Positions 52,917-62,285 of a stretch of 64,000 bases of DNA are shown here, in pieces (within the stretch, counting starts at the first letter, position 1; each line of letters begins with the position of its first letter). Position numbers and translations under genes: made by a program. The notes beneath the pieces were generated by a model. It did no database searches and was not told the DNA's origin. It was given only the letters and a program-made list of their open reading frames with translations. Source of the DNA: Lachnospiraceae bacterium 3-1 (lineage in GTDB: Bacteria; Bacillota; Clostridia; Lachnospirales; Lachnospiraceae); assembly GCA_000403255.2 (NCBI GenBank), contig KE159591.1:555216-619215 (forward strand), given 5' to 3'.

Positions 52917-54266
52917 CTACCGTATATCCCGGCTGATTTTGTGTTCGTCATAAAACAGGAAGATAATCCCGCCTAAAAAGCAGAAGCATGCCGCCGTAAA
53001 CGCTGCAATGCGGTAACCCGTTCCCGAGGAATCCCCAACTGTGGAAACCGCTGTAAACAGGAGCATGGAGAGGCTCTGGCCCAGCTTAAAGGCAAAAGTC
53101 CTTGCAGCATAGAACATCCCTTCACGGTTGCTTGCGGTGCGCTTCGCATCGCTCTGGGCAATATCGGCAACCACTGCCTGAGGAAGGATCCCAAAGACCG
53201 CCATAGGTAAGGAAGCCGTAACCATAAGAATCAGCCCCTGTACATTTGCAGAGATTACAGAGATCCTTCCAAGAAAGCCGGTATAGAGATATGAGAACGA
53301 AAAAATCACGAAGGCCGTTAATATCAGCTTTTTCTTGCCAAGTTTCGGCGCCAGCTTATTGATCGGAATATAAAATACCAGTGACAAAGCGGTCATACCA
53401 ACAAAATAAAGTGTGGTCATCGTTTCCGGAAGTTTCAGCAGGCTGGTGACGAAGAACGGAAGACCTGTCTGGAACATCGTAATGGCAATCCAGTACAGGA
53501 TGTCCGACCCGACGAATTTCAGGAATTCCCGATTCCGGAATGTGGAAGCGAGGGAGGAAAACGCGGTATCCTGCGAGGGAACAGTATCCACATATTCTTT
53601 TTCACGGATTGACCAGACCGGCACCTGCATACAGAAAAATGCGATGACAGCCATAACCGTGAACGTCGCGCGGATTGCGCCTACACGACCCAATACCGGG
53701 ATGAAAGCTCCCCAGATTACCGGCGCCAGATAGGCAACTGCGGTTCCGGCAATAAAAGTAAAAGAAATGATTGTGGAAATATTCAGGCGTTCCTGCTGGT
53801 TGTGCCCTAATTCCGGAATCAGGGCATTATAGGGCGTACAGTAAGCCGTGATTGACAAATAGTATACCATTACCATCACGAACAGGAAAACGGCATTGAT
53901 CCAACTGTTCTGATTGACCGGAGACCAGAATATAAGCACGGTAGACAGAGAAAGGGGCAGGGCGGCCCATTTTAAAAACGGGATACGCCGGCCATTTTCA
54001 GAGGTACAGCGGTCCGACAGGGATGCAATTAAGGGATCTGTGAACGCGTCAAAAAGCCGTCCGAAGGCGGTAATGCCGCCGATGACCGTAAAGATTCCGA
54101 GAATAACCAGTCCCTGGGGAATAAACAGTGTCTGCCCCTGTGCGACAGAGGCTTCATCCGGCTGATAAAAGTATACGAGCCAGTTAGAAATCAGACCTGA
54201 CAATAAGGACCATCCGAACTGTCCGGCCGCAAATAGCCATATTTTACCTGTAGATAGTGATTTCAT
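52917..54266 (-). CDS. GPH/MelB-type MFS symporter
   Basis: About 449 residues from ATG 54266 (AGGAGG upstream; the ORF is open further but lacks a site). Twelve membrane helices, with ITAFGRLFDAFTDPLIASLSDR and FLKWAALPLSLSTVLIFW, the motifs of the glycoside-pentoside-hexuronide symporters. Probably cation-coupled uptake of a sugar or glycoside. Flanked by a hydrolase gene and a TetR regulator. Confidence 0.85.
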   Translation of the reverse strand: MKSLSTGKIWLFAAGQFGWSLLSGLISNWLVYFYQPDEASVAQGQTLFIPQGLVILGIFTVIGGITAFGRLFDAFTDPLIASLSDRCTSENGRRIPFLKWAALPLSLSTVLIFWSPVNQNSWINAVFLFVMVMVYYLSITAYCTPYNALIPELGHNQQERLNISTIISFTFIAGTAVAYLAPVIWGAFIPVLGRVGAIRATFTVMAVIAFFCMQVPVWSIREKEYVDTVPSQDTAFSSLASTFRNREFLKFVGSDILYWIAITMFQTGLPFFVTSLLKLPETMTTLYFVGMTALSLVFYIPINKLAPKLGKKKLILTAFVIFSFSYLYTGFLGRISVISANVQGLILMVTASLPMAVFGILPQAVVADIAQSDAKRTASNREGMFYAARTFAFKLGQSLSMLLFTAVSTVGDSSGTGYRIAAFTAACFCFLGGIIFLFYDEHKISRDIR

Positions 54267-54294
54267 ATGCATCCTCCTTGCTGTTTCTTTTCTG

Positions 54295-54960
54295 TTATGC
54301 TCTTTTTGATTCTTTGCTGTTAAGCCCGTTAAGGAGGAGATCGCCTGCAATCTCTACCTGTAAGGCCAGACCGACTCGTTCGTCTGATGAAAGAATGTGT
54401 CCATTGCAGGCCAGTTTCTGCATCAGACTCAGAAGTGTGTGTGTTACGGAAAAGTATACTTCATCTATGGTGTATGAAAAGGCCAGACTTTTGTCCTTAA
54501 GGCCTTTTTCCAGAGCATTTGTCATATAAGGTTTCAGATTCAGGATATATTCTTCATATTCTTCCAGCCGTTCCTTTGAAATATGATATCTTTGGACAAA
54601 GATATCGAATTCCTGGAGAAATTTTAGAAACAAGAATTCTTCCCGAAAAATCTTTGTAAAGATCTGGAAAATATATTTTATCTGCCGAATGCCGTTCAAC
54701 TTCTGATATGCTTCCTGGGACAGGGAATCCAGATATTTTCCGGCGACCATCTGCCAGTAGGCAATTCCTGCCGAGATCGCAAGCTCTGCTTTGGTTTCAA
54801 AATAGCGGTAGATTGTGGCAGGGCCGACACCGACTGCTTTGGCAATCTCCTCCACGGATGTATCTTCAATCCCTTTTTCGCAGAATAGCTTCAGGGCAGT
54901 ATGGAGTATCCGCTGTGTACGTTGCTCCATCTGCTGTTTCCGAATCTTGGATTCGCCCAT
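54295..54960 (-). CDS. TetR-family regulator
   Basis: 221 residues from ATG 54960 (AGGAG upstream). HTH at about 15-60: IEDTSVEEIAKAVGVGPATIYRYF. The C-terminal half is a helical ligand domain. A perfect 17-base palindrome TGATAGTA-A-TACTATCA lies at 54990-55006, in the promoter. It should repress itself and the transporter/hydrolase genes 28 bases downstream. Confidence 0.85.
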   Translation of the reverse strand: MGESKIRKQQMEQRTQRILHTALKLFCEKGIEDTSVEEIAKAVGVGPATIYRYFETKAELAISAGIAYWQMVAGKYLDSLSQEAYQKLNGIRQIKYIFQIFTKIFREEFLFLKFLQEFDIFVQRYHISKERLEEYEEYILNLKPYMTNALEKGLKDKSLAFSYTIDEVYFSVTHTLLSLMQKLACNGHILSSDERVGLALQVEIAGDLLLNGLNSKESKRA

Positions 54961-54989
54961 AAGGAACATCTCCTGTCTTTCTTATTTTA

Positions 54990-55006
54990 TGATAGTAATA
55001 CTATCA
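54990..55006. promoter_or_regulatory. TetR operator
   Basis: Perfect palindrome, arms TGATAGTA and TACTATCA around one A, upstream of the TetR gene. Confidence 0.75.
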
Positions 55007-55213
55007 CTTTTTGAGAATGATGTCAATATTTACGTCCTTTATGGTGCACATTTAGAATACGGGAAGTGCTTTTCACTTAAAATAGCGGTTGCAGGTATTC
55101 AACCCCTCGCCGTCAGGCGACTTTTAAATACTACAGATATAAGATATAAGGCATAACGGAACGAAAGGAAGATTTCAGGTTGTTCGTGTGAACTGGTCAT
55201 CAAGGAGGAAAGT

Positions 55214-55408
55214 ATGAAGGGGAAAAGCAGGCACAAACATAAGGGTTCTTCATTGCGAATATTCAGCATTTATTATTTCCTTCTTAGATTTTACTATCCA
55301 GAGCCCCTTCTTCTGCAAGACGTAATTCATGGAATAGTATATCTTATGTTCCTATATTTATGGATCCATCTTGAGATTCATCGCTTACAGAAGTTTCTCT
55401 ACGGTTGA
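55214..55408 (+). CDS. Small basic, partly hydrophobic ORF
   Basis: 64 residues with AAGGAGG before the ATG: MKGKSRHKHKGSSLRIFSIY, a hydrophobic stretch and a final His-rich helix. No family. The start signal is good but the sequence may be a gene remnant of the conjugative element. Confidence 0.35.
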   Translation: MKGKSRHKHKGSSLRIFSIYYFLLRFYYPEPLLLQDVIHGIVYLMFLYLWIHLEIHRLQKFLYG

Positions 55409-55455
55409 CTTTTTTGGCGAAAAAGTGGAATGCTGCTCGATGGATAGGAAATCCT

Positions 55456-55698
55456 TTATTTATTATAATGAAGAAAAGATGTAATACAAGTGGTATAGGG
55501 CTTGTAATTTTCTGTAATGAAAACCCCGCCGCAACAACCCGGTTTTGTATAAATTGGATAATCAAAAGACAATACGAAAATATCATGGTGTATCGTGCAC
55601 ATAGTAACGCCAAGTTCCCACGCAAGCTCCCTTGACGTTATATGTCTTTTGACGGATAAAATGCTGATAATTTCCATCCTCCGGTGTGCCGTATCCAT
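55456..55698 (-). CDS. Winged-helix (HTH_11/DeoR-like) protein, probably truncated
   Basis: 80 residues: MDTAHRRMEIISILSVKRHI, LGVTMCTIHHDIFVLS, YPIYTKPGCCGGVFI. The family in Tn1549-like elements continues past this point, while here the frame stops soon after. Likely a truncated regulator. Tandem with a similar gene upstream (55744). Confidence 0.55.
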   Translation of the reverse strand: MDTAHRRMEIISILSVKRHITSRELAWELGVTMCTIHHDIFVLSFDYPIYTKPGCCGGVFITENYKPYTTCITSFLHYNK

Positions 55699-55743
55699 GC
55701 CGCACCTCCTCTCACTTCTCGGCTTGAAAACTGCCGGATTTTT

Positions 55744-56082
55744 TTATGTATTCCTTTCACAGTACGGTCCGAATTCACGTATGATTGACAGTACGGTTTC
55801 CCTGTCTTTTCCCGTACAGTTTACAGCGAGTTTTTCCAAGCATTCCAGTTGTTCATGGGAAAGTGAGTTCTGGTGTTTCCCTGCCCCGTCCATGAGGAAA
55901 TAGCCGCCGTTATATCCCTGTTTTGCTATCACGGGAAGTTCTTCGCCTATGACTTCAAAATCCCTGCGTATGGCATTCTTCCCGACACTGTACATAGCCA
56001 TGAGTTTTGGCACAATCAGCCTTTTCCCCGACAGCAGCATACGCTCAATTTCCCGCCGCCGCTGGAATGCGTGGTCTAACAT
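55744..56082 (-). CDS. Winged-helix (HTH_11) regulator of the conjugative element
   Basis: 112 residues from ATG 56082 (GGGGGTGG upstream): MLDHAFQRRREIERMLLSGK, YSVGKNAIRRDFEVIGEELP, AKQGYNGGYFL, the DeoR/HTH_11 pattern. Divergent from the MobC gene at 56340; the gap probably holds both promoters. Confidence 0.65.
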   Translation of the reverse strand: MLDHAFQRRREIERMLLSGKRLIVPKLMAMYSVGKNAIRRDFEVIGEELPVIAKQGYNGGYFLMDGAGKHQNSLSHEQLECLEKLAVNCTGKDRETVLSIIREFGPYCERNT

Positions 56083-56339
56083 TTTTCCACCCCCTTTCTC
56101 CGCTGTTTGTGATGTTAATTGTAGATAAAGGAAGTTCCCGTATACGGGTATGTTCCTCAAAAAAATTCCTGCCTTTTCTTTCAGACAGCTAAAACCAAAA
56201 ACTTTCCCTTTGAAGTAATAGCAAGCACTGCCGGGATTTCTGATTTTTTCACTCATTTTTTGCACGAACATCCCCCACGGCAGGATTGAATATTGTGTAA
56301 AATCTTCTCAAAACCCCATCCGAAGAAAGGAGATAAAAA

Positions 56340-56681
56340 ATGGCAAACAGGGAACGCAAAAATGAGCTGAAAATATACCTGAGTGACAAGGAGCAATACA
56401 TACTGGAGCAGAAAGTAAAAATCTCCGGCATGAAAAGCAAATCCACTTTCCTCCGCCGGCTGATTTTGTACGGCTTTGTCTATGACATTGACTATTCAGA
56501 CCTGCGGGATTACAACTACACGCTTGGAAAAATCAGCGGCAATCTGAACCAGATAGCAAAGCGCATGAACGCAACGGGCAACGTATATAAAGCCGATGTT
56601 GAGGAAGTGAAAAAACTGATGAAACAGGTATGGGATACACAGAAAGCCATGCTTGCAAGGCAACCCACCATGAAACAGTAA
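56340..56681 (+). CDS. MobC-type relaxosome protein
   Basis: 113 residues, AGGAG upstream. Ribbon-helix-helix N-terminus (ELKIYLSDKEQYILEQKVK), then YTLGKISGNLNQIAKRMNAT and a helical end. Binds oriT and assists the relaxase. No relaxase gene follows; instead a hairpin and another transport system appear, so it is an orphan of a broken mob operon. Confidence 0.8.
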   Translation: MANRERKNELKIYLSDKEQYILEQKVKISGMKSKSTFLRRLILYGFVYDIDYSDLRDYNYTLGKISGNLNQIAKRMNATGNVYKADVEEVKKLMKQVWDTQKAMLARQPTMKQ

Positions 56682-56795
56682 ATTATTTCCAAATTCCTTC
56701 CGAAAACAAAACATCCCCGTTAAATTTCTCCCACAAATCTGCAAAAGCAAAACCGCAACAGAACCCAAAATCAGACAAATTTCGCACCATTAAAA

Positions 56796-56840
56796 AAGGT
56801 GTACCGCAGGTAAGTTTCATTCTTCCTTGCGATACACCTT
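56796..56840 (-). terminator. Hairpin with T-run on the reverse strand
   Basis: AAGGTGTA-CGCA pairs with TGCG-TACACCTT (one mismatch), then TTTT on the reverse strand. It lies inside a 77-codon ORF (56683-56916) that has a good ribosome site (AGGAG), which could be a leader peptide. Confidence 0.45.
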
Positions 56841-56981
56841 GATGTGTAAAGTTATCAATGATTCTTTTGTTTCTTTTAATTCTTTGCATCAATATTTTAA
56901 GTTTTCTTTTTCGCATGATTTATCTCCTATAACAACTCGTTTTTCACTAAATTTATCAAAAAGAAATTTATAAATTAGTTC

Positions 56982-57019
56982 AAAAAAACGGCAGCTTTGA
57001 TTTTCACAAAGCCACCGTT
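56982..57019 (-). terminator. Terminator of the second ABC operon
   Basis: Reverse strand AACGGTGGCTTTG pairs with CAAAGCTGCCGTT, followed by TTTTTTT. Confidence 0.75.
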
Positions 57020-57112
57020 CCATAGGCATCCACAAGCAACTCTACTCTGCAACAGCTTTTTCTTTTACCGCCATGTGGCGATGATGTCGTGCGGCAAACA
57101 TTCTTCAAAATA

Positions 57113-57481
57113 TCAATTGTTAATTACCTTGATTTTATAAACTGTTGGATAGTAAAAAGGTGTTTCTTCAACAAAGGAATCTTTCAAAATAACTTCAACG
57201 GTATTTCCCGGCTGTAAATCTTCAATTTCTATCTCTTTTCCGTCCATCCCAACTAACTCTGTTTCTTCGCTTATATGAAGAGAATTGAGGGGATTAGAAT
57301 AGATTTCTGTTGTACGTTCAACGATTAAACGAATTTCTCCATCCGGCTGTATAATGGTTTCTTGAATGACAGCTTCAAAAGATTTTTTTGACCATTTTGG
57401 CGATTGGGTAACAACCACCAAAACAGCAACAACTATGACTAAAATAGCCATAACTGCAATCATCAGTTTTTTCTTTTTCAT
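57113..57481 (-). CDS. Membrane-anchored small protein of the second ABC operon
   Basis: 122 residues. N-terminal Lys cluster and membrane helix (LMIAVMAILVIVVAVLVVV), then a beta-rich outside domain (IRLIVERTTEIYSNPLN, IEDLQPGNTVEVILKD). OB-like. Twelve bases after the permease gene. A helper of the transporter, by position. Confidence 0.6.
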   Translation of the reverse strand: MKKKKLMIAVMAILVIVVAVLVVVTQSPKWSKKSFEAVIQETIIQPDGEIRLIVERTTEIYSNPLNSLHISEETELVGMDGKEIEIEDLQPGNTVEVILKDSFVEETPFYYPTVYKIKVINN

Positions 57482-57493
57482 CCTTAACCTCCT

Positions 57494-58729
57494 TTACGCT
57501 GAAACTTGATGTTTTTTGAAACCAAGTCTGGAAAGCGGTATGAACACCGCCGTTAATATCGTGTACACGATTGCTCTTACGGCAAGTGCATCCATAACGA
57601 AACCGCCAAATTGATAGGAAATATATTTACTGATTTCGGGCATAGTTGCACGATAGGGCAGTAAGAACAATATTAAGTTATATAATCCGGTTGTTCCATT
57701 GGGCGTTAAGAACATGGGGATAAAAAGTACAGGTACAAGCACAATCAATACTACATATGGACTTTTCATATTTGCAGAGAGAACCAGTGTCAGCCCGATC
57801 ATTGCAAACAAAATCAGGTAGATTACTCCCAAATTAATAAGAACAGCCTGCATAAATGTAAACGGATAAGGTATTGTCGTCCCTGCAATCTGCAAGGGAA
57901 GATTCCACCCATCCATGCCAAAGGCTGCAAGCGGCAATCCACAGGCAATTAAGACATGAAGCGTAAACGCAATCAGACCAAAAAGGAATGAGGATATGAT
58001 TTTTGCTGTTATCAGCTTTGTTTTTCCATATTTGCCCGCCAAAATAACTGCATCCGTCCCCGTCTGGTACTCCCCGGAAAAAACAGGGGCAATCACAATA
58101 CAGACACAAAGCAACGCAAACATGAAAAGTTCAAAGCTGCTAATAATGATTTCCCATCCTCCGTAATAGCCATATTGTAAGGGTGTATCTACTTTACTGT
58201 TCATATTGCTCCAATATGTCTTTTGGGCATCAGATAATTTGCGGGACGGCATATTTAACAATGCTTCAATTTTTTCTTCCCTTGTCTGATAAAAACCTGC
58301 TCCGTTTGTCATATCCAAATCCGGCAATTTTTCCAAACCCGTGTTTTCACCCGGCGCATCATAATTTGCGGCTATTGTATTCAAGAGCTTCTCACGCGGA
58401 GCAACAAAGTTCCAATAGGCATCACCGATTAAAAACTTTTCATTCCCGTTGTATCCTACATTATCCGGATTTTCAAAAAGATTTTGGTATTCACGAATCA
58501 TTTCTGCAATATATTCTTCTGTCAAAGGTACTGCCAAATCTGAATATTGCCCTTTAGCATAAGCAATACCCTCACTTCCTTTTATAACCCCCTCCTGATT
58601 ATATGTTTGATATTGCAAGATTGGCAGACCAAAAAGAAATGCTGTCAACAAAATGCTTACCGCCATTACAATAAGCGTTGATTTTTTACGCAAGATTTTT
58701 AAAAACTCATACTTAATCAATGTTTTCAT
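57494..58729 (-). CDS. ABC-2 type permease (second system)
   Basis: 411 residues from ATG 58729, with AGGGG upstream, overlapping the ATPase gene by 17 bases. MKTLIKYEFLKILRKKS, a first membrane helix, an extracellular loop of about 180 residues, then six helices. Same design as the permeases at 6-9 kb and as antimicrobial-resistance exporters. Confidence 0.85.
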   Translation of the reverse strand: MKTLIKYEFLKILRKKSTLIVMAVSILLTAFLFGLPILQYQTYNQEGVIKGSEGIAYAKGQYSDLAVPLTEEYIAEMIREYQNLFENPDNVGYNGNEKFLIGDAYWNFVAPREKLLNTIAANYDAPGENTGLEKLPDLDMTNGAGFYQTREEKIEALLNMPSRKLSDAQKTYWSNMNSKVDTPLQYGYYGGWEIIISSFELFMFALLCVCIVIAPVFSGEYQTGTDAVILAGKYGKTKLITAKIISSFLFGLIAFTLHVLIACGLPLAAFGMDGWNLPLQIAGTTIPYPFTFMQAVLINLGVIYLILFAMIGLTLVLSANMKSPYVVLIVLVPVLFIPMFLTPNGTTGLYNLILFLLPYRATMPEISKYISYQFGGFVMDALAVRAIVYTILTAVFIPLSRLGFKKHQVSA

Positions 58730-59615
58730 CTTCTTCGCCCCTTTCAAACTGTGTATCTTCGCCAAAATGATACAAAAACAAATCCTCCAAACTTGGTTCA
58801 ACAGTATATGCGTCTGCCGTGGGTGCAGCTTCAGCAACAATCCGCAAACGCACCATATTGTTTTCGTGGTGCAGATTAACAACAGAAAATGTTCTGCTGT
58901 ATTCTGCTGCTTTTCGATTATCGGCTAAAAACTCCCAAACTTTCCCACGAATACTGTCTGTTACCGTATCCATAGGCTCCTGCAGCAAAAACTGTCCCTT
59001 TTTCATCATCAGAATAGTATCCGCAATGTAGGAAACGTCCGAAACGATATGTGTAGACAAAATGACTATTTTCTCTTTTGCAAAATCTGAAATAAGGTTA
59101 CGAAAACGTACCCGTTCTTTTGGATCAAGTCCTGCGGTAGGTTCATCCAATATCAGGATAGACGGGTTATTTAGTTCAGCCTGTGCAATTCCTAAACGCT
59201 GCTTCATACCGCCGGAATATGACTTGACTTTTTTATCCGCTGCTTCTGTCAGGTTTACCATGTGTAAAAGTTCCTCTGTGCGGGATTTTACTTTTCTTTT
59301 ATCAATTCCTTTTACAGCCGCCATGTACCGCATAAACTCCCTTGCGGTAAAGTCAGGGTAAAAGCCAAAATCCTGCGGCATATAACCCAACTGGGCGTAA
59401 TAGCGTTCTCCCAAATCCTCTATCGTTTTTCCATTCAGCCGGATATAGCCGGAAGTCGGCTTTAGAACGCCGCAAATCATCCGCATTAAAGTTGACTTGC
59501 CTGCCCCGTTCGCCCCTAATAAGCCATACACCCCCGGAGAGAGGGTAGCAGTCACATCATTAACAGCACGTTTCTCCCCATACTGCTTGCATAAGTGTTG
59601 TAATTGCAGTTCCAT
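58713..59615 (-). CDS. ABC transporter ATP-binding protein (second system)
   Basis: 300 residues from ATG 59615 (AGGAGG upstream). Walker A GANGAGKST, signature YSGGMKQRLG, Walker B ILILDEPTAGLD, switch His ILSTHIVSD all intact. BcrA/LanF-like. Pairs with the permease at 57494-58729 and lies downstream of its two-component system. Confidence 0.9.
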   Translation of the reverse strand: MELQLQHLCKQYGEKRAVNDVTATLSPGVYGLLGANGAGKSTLMRMICGVLKPTSGYIRLNGKTIEDLGERYYAQLGYMPQDFGFYPDFTAREFMRYMAAVKGIDKRKVKSRTEELLHMVNLTEAADKKVKSYSGGMKQRLGIAQAELNNPSILILDEPTAGLDPKERVRFRNLISDFAKEKIVILSTHIVSDVSYIADTILMMKKGQFLLQEPMDTVTDSIRGKVWEFLADNRKAAEYSRTFSVVNLHHENNMVRLRIVAEAAPTADAYTVEPSLEDLFLYHFGEDTQFERGEEDENID

Positions 59616-59646
59616 AGGAACCCTCCTAATCATTTTATTTAGACTC

Positions 59647-59681
59647 AAAAAAAATGGTCTATGCTGTAAAGCATAAACCAT
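59647..59681 (-). terminator. Terminator/attenuator between kinase and ABC genes
   Basis: Reverse strand ATGGTTTATGC pairs with GCATAGACCAT, then TTTTTTTT. It separates the two-component genes from the transporter genes. Confidence 0.7.
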
Positions 59682-59706
59682 CTATCTTAGGCGTGGCTTT
59701 TCTGTA

Positions 59707-59728
59707 TCTTAAGTTGACCTTAAGTTTG
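59707..59728 (-). promoter_or_regulatory. Direct-repeat operator before the second ABC operon
   Basis: CTTAAGTTGAC-CTTAAGTTT, two CTTAAGTT units 11 bases apart, overlapping the kinase stop. A response-regulator-type site; a TAAGAT box lies about 17 bases downstream. Confidence 0.6.
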
Positions 59729-61132
59729 GGAATCAAGAGTAATGATAAATTCTGTTCCGATGTCTGGACTGCTCTTGACGCTGATATTTCCACCATGAAG
59801 CACTACAATCTGTTTTGCAATAGCAAGACCAAGACCACTTCCCTCCGGCTTCTCTCTGGTATTTGTTCCTCTGTAATATCGGTTGAATAATTTGGCTTGC
59901 TCTGCTTCATCCATCCCACTCCCATTATCACAAATGGAAATGAAAACAACACTTGCCGCACTTTTACCAATAGATATTTTTATCTTTGTGTCGGGCGGAT
60001 TGTGTATCAGAGCGTTAATGATAATATTTTGAATTGCACGCCGGAGCAAATCAGGGTCAAGGAAAACGATAAGTTCTTGTCCGTCACTCTCAAACTCTAT
60101 AATGCGCTTAGAAAATGCAGGGTCATTTATAATATCAATTACCACTTCTTTGACATACCTTGTGATAAGTACCTCCTGCGGATTATAGGGCACTACGCCG
60201 GAATCAATCTGGTATGTCAGTTTCAGGTCATTTAACAATTTTTCCACATGGGAAACATTCTTTAAAATTATCTTCCCATATTCCTGTGCTGTTTCCACTC
60301 CGGCTATTTGGTTATCAGCAAGCAGTTCTGCATAACCTTTTACCGGGGAAAGTGGTGTTTTCAAATCATGGGTAATATTTGCAATCCATTCTGTGCGTGC
60401 GTTCTCCGTTTCTTCTTTTATCTTGTCGCTTTGTCTGATTTCCATATCCATTTTATTCAGTGCTGCGAAAATGTCACGAAACATGCCCTTTTCTTTTAAT
60501 GGAATGTAGGCACGTTGTGATACGTTTCGGATACCCCCTGTTATGTTTGATAATTTTCTTGAAATCCAACAAACATATCCGAAAACCAAAACGGCAAAGA
60601 TGAATAAGGCTGAAAGAACGATTTTTTTCACAACAGGCAGTAACCGGGTAAATCTTTCACCATTATAATACAGCATATATTTTCCTATTGCATAGGGAAA
60701 ACCTATGATATAGCTGCAAGTTTCTGTTGAATCTTCTAAACAGCTTACAAAAACAGTATTTTCATTCTCATAAGCACTTGTACCAAAAGCAAGCAGCGTA
60801 GAAGCGGGATAGCTTGTGGGATAACTTTCCGGCTTGTTATAAGAAAAAATCTCCTGCCCGGATTCATCAATTACTTGAATCCATAATCCGTATTCATCCA
60901 TACGGTCAAGCCCTATTTTTTCTACTTCCAAGTTTTCATCTTCGTAATCCATCCAAACAGAAAAATTATCTGTAAACATCTGCGCCCATGAAGCGATACT
61001 TAGCCCCTCCGGCTCCGGAATGGAAAATATATAATAAAACAAACCGATTGTAATAGATGCCATCATCAGAACAAAAATGGAAAAGACAGCAAATGAACAT
61101 AAGAACGGATTGAATTTCTGTTTACTTTTCAT
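59720..61132 (-). CDS. Sensor histidine kinase (two-component system 2)
   Basis: 470 residues. Two membrane helices (about 15-38 and 165-185) around a 130-residue outside domain, HAMP, HisKA ITHDLKTPLSPVKGYAE, HATPase (IIINALIHNPPDT, CDNGSGMDE, GSGLGLAIAKQ). VanS-like. Overlaps the regulator gene by 11 bases. Confidence 0.9.
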   Translation of the reverse strand: MKSKQKFNPFLCSFAVFSIFVLMMASITIGLFYYIFSIPEPEGLSIASWAQMFTDNFSVWMDYEDENLEVEKIGLDRMDEYGLWIQVIDESGQEIFSYNKPESYPTSYPASTLLAFGTSAYENENTVFVSCLEDSTETCSYIIGFPYAIGKYMLYYNGERFTRLLPVVKKIVLSALFIFAVLVFGYVCWISRKLSNITGGIRNVSQRAYIPLKEKGMFRDIFAALNKMDMEIRQSDKIKEETENARTEWIANITHDLKTPLSPVKGYAELLADNQIAGVETAQEYGKIILKNVSHVEKLLNDLKLTYQIDSGVVPYNPQEVLITRYVKEVVIDIINDPAFSKRIIEFESDGQELIVFLDPDLLRRAIQNIIINALIHNPPDTKIKISIGKSAASVVFISICDNGSGMDEAEQAKLFNRYYRGTNTREKPEGSGLGLAIAKQIVVLHGGNISVKSSPDIGTEFIITLDSQT

Positions 61133-61826
61133 AAGGGTTCACCAGTTTATAGCCTAAACCTTTCATTGTTATGATATATTCGGGGATAGCAGGATTATCC
61201 TCTATCTTTTCACGCAGGTGCCGGATATGCACCATGATTGTATTGTCACATCCAAAACTGTCTTCACCCCAAATAGTTTCATACAGACGTTCCCTACTGA
61301 TAACACGTCCTATATTTTCTGCCATATAATTCAAAATTTCAAACTCACGGGCAGTCAATTCAATTTCTTTTTCGCCTTTCGTCACCCGGCAGCCTTGCGT
61401 ATCAATCATCAACTGTCCTATTCTCATAGACTGATTTTTCATTGGAGTATTCTTATATTCTGCTCGCCGCAACTGTGCCTTTACCCTGTATGCTACTTCT
61501 TTGGGACTAAAAGGTTTTGTTACATAATCGTCACCGCCTACTGCCAAGCCAAGCAGTTTATCCAATTCATCATTTTTTGACGATAGGAACAGAATAGGAC
61601 AATGGGAAAACTGTCTGATCCGCTTACACACTTCATACCCATCAATTCCTGGAAGCATAATATCTAAAATAATAATATCCGGCTGGTTCTGTTCGCAGAT
61701 GTTTACAGCGGTAATCCCATTATCAATTTTGATGATATGATAGAATCCCTCTATGTTAAGTGCTTTTTCAAGTAAATTTAAAATATCTGGCTCATCATCA
61801 ACAATCATTATCCTATATTCATTCAT
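61122..61826 (-). CDS. OmpR-family response regulator (two-component system 2)
   Basis: 234 residues. Asp in IIILDIMLPGIDGYEVC, switch LFLSSK, DDYVTKPFSPKE, winged helix (LTAREFEILNYMAEN, GLGYKLVNP). ATGA overlap with the upstream HTH gene. Likely binds the CTTAAGTT repeats before the ABC operon. Confidence 0.9.
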   Translation of the reverse strand: MNEYRIMIVDDEPDILNLLEKALNIEGFYHIIKIDNGITAVNICEQNQPDIIILDIMLPGIDGYEVCKRIRQFSHCPILFLSSKNDELDKLLGLAVGGDDYVTKPFSPKEVAYRVKAQLRRAEYKNTPMKNQSMRIGQLMIDTQGCRVTKGEKEIELTAREFEILNYMAENIGRVISRERLYETIWGEDSFGCDNTIMVHIRHLREKIEDNPAIPEYIITMKGLGYKLVNPYEK

Positions 61827-62035
61827 GAAATGTTTTCCTCCTGCAATTTACTGCCTTTCTTATTTCTTAATCGACCATCAGCAGGCTTTTCAGCATCTTT
61901 TGGTATTAGCCACATACGGCTGAACTTTGCCACACCGGGAATGCGGTTTTCTTCGCATAGTTTCTGTACTCGTCTTTCCGAAATGCCCCATTTCTTTGCC
62001 GCTTCTGGGGCAGAAATAAACTCTAACATTCTCAT
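61823..62035 (-). CDS. Excisionase-like HTH protein heading system 2
   Basis: 70 residues: FISAPEAAKKWGISERRVQKL, MWLIPKDAEKPADGR, a MerR/excisionase-like helix-turn-helix. It is the first gene of the operon with the response regulator and kinase, so it is probably a cofactor in their control and not a recombination factor. Confidence 0.75.
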   Translation of the reverse strand: MRMLEFISAPEAAKKWGISERRVQKLCEENRIPGVAKFSRMWLIPKDAEKPADGRLRNKKGSKLQEENIS

Positions 62036-62065
62036 TCATCCTTTCTCAAACTCTAATCGTCTATA

Positions 62066-62094
62066 ATTATATGCGTCCAACCGAATAATTTCAA
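62066..62094 (-). promoter_or_regulatory. Promoter of the system-2 operon
   Basis: Reverse strand TTGAAA (62094-62089), 17 bases, TATAAT (62071-62066). Confidence 0.8.
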
Positions 62095-62206
62095 GCTTTT
62101 AAAACCAGCATCATGGGAAAATTCAAAAGTTTAAATTTTTCCACAATGCCGACTACGGCGGAATCTAGCTCATTCATTCTATCTTTTTATCTAAAAACGC
62201 AAATAA

Positions 62207-62234
62207 GAAAAGCCCTGCATTATACAGAGCCTTT
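62207..62234 (-). terminator. Terminator after the 62286 gene
   Basis: Reverse strand AGGCTCTG pairs with CAGGGCTT, followed by TTC; moderate. Confidence 0.5.
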
Positions 62235-62285
62235 CTACGCTTTGATTGTTCACTAACTACTGTTCCATTTTTCACCGAAACAATA

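Noticed and set aside
61823-62035. HTH protein as excisionase of an element
   Set aside because: It is operonic with a response regulator and kinase and no integrase is nearby.
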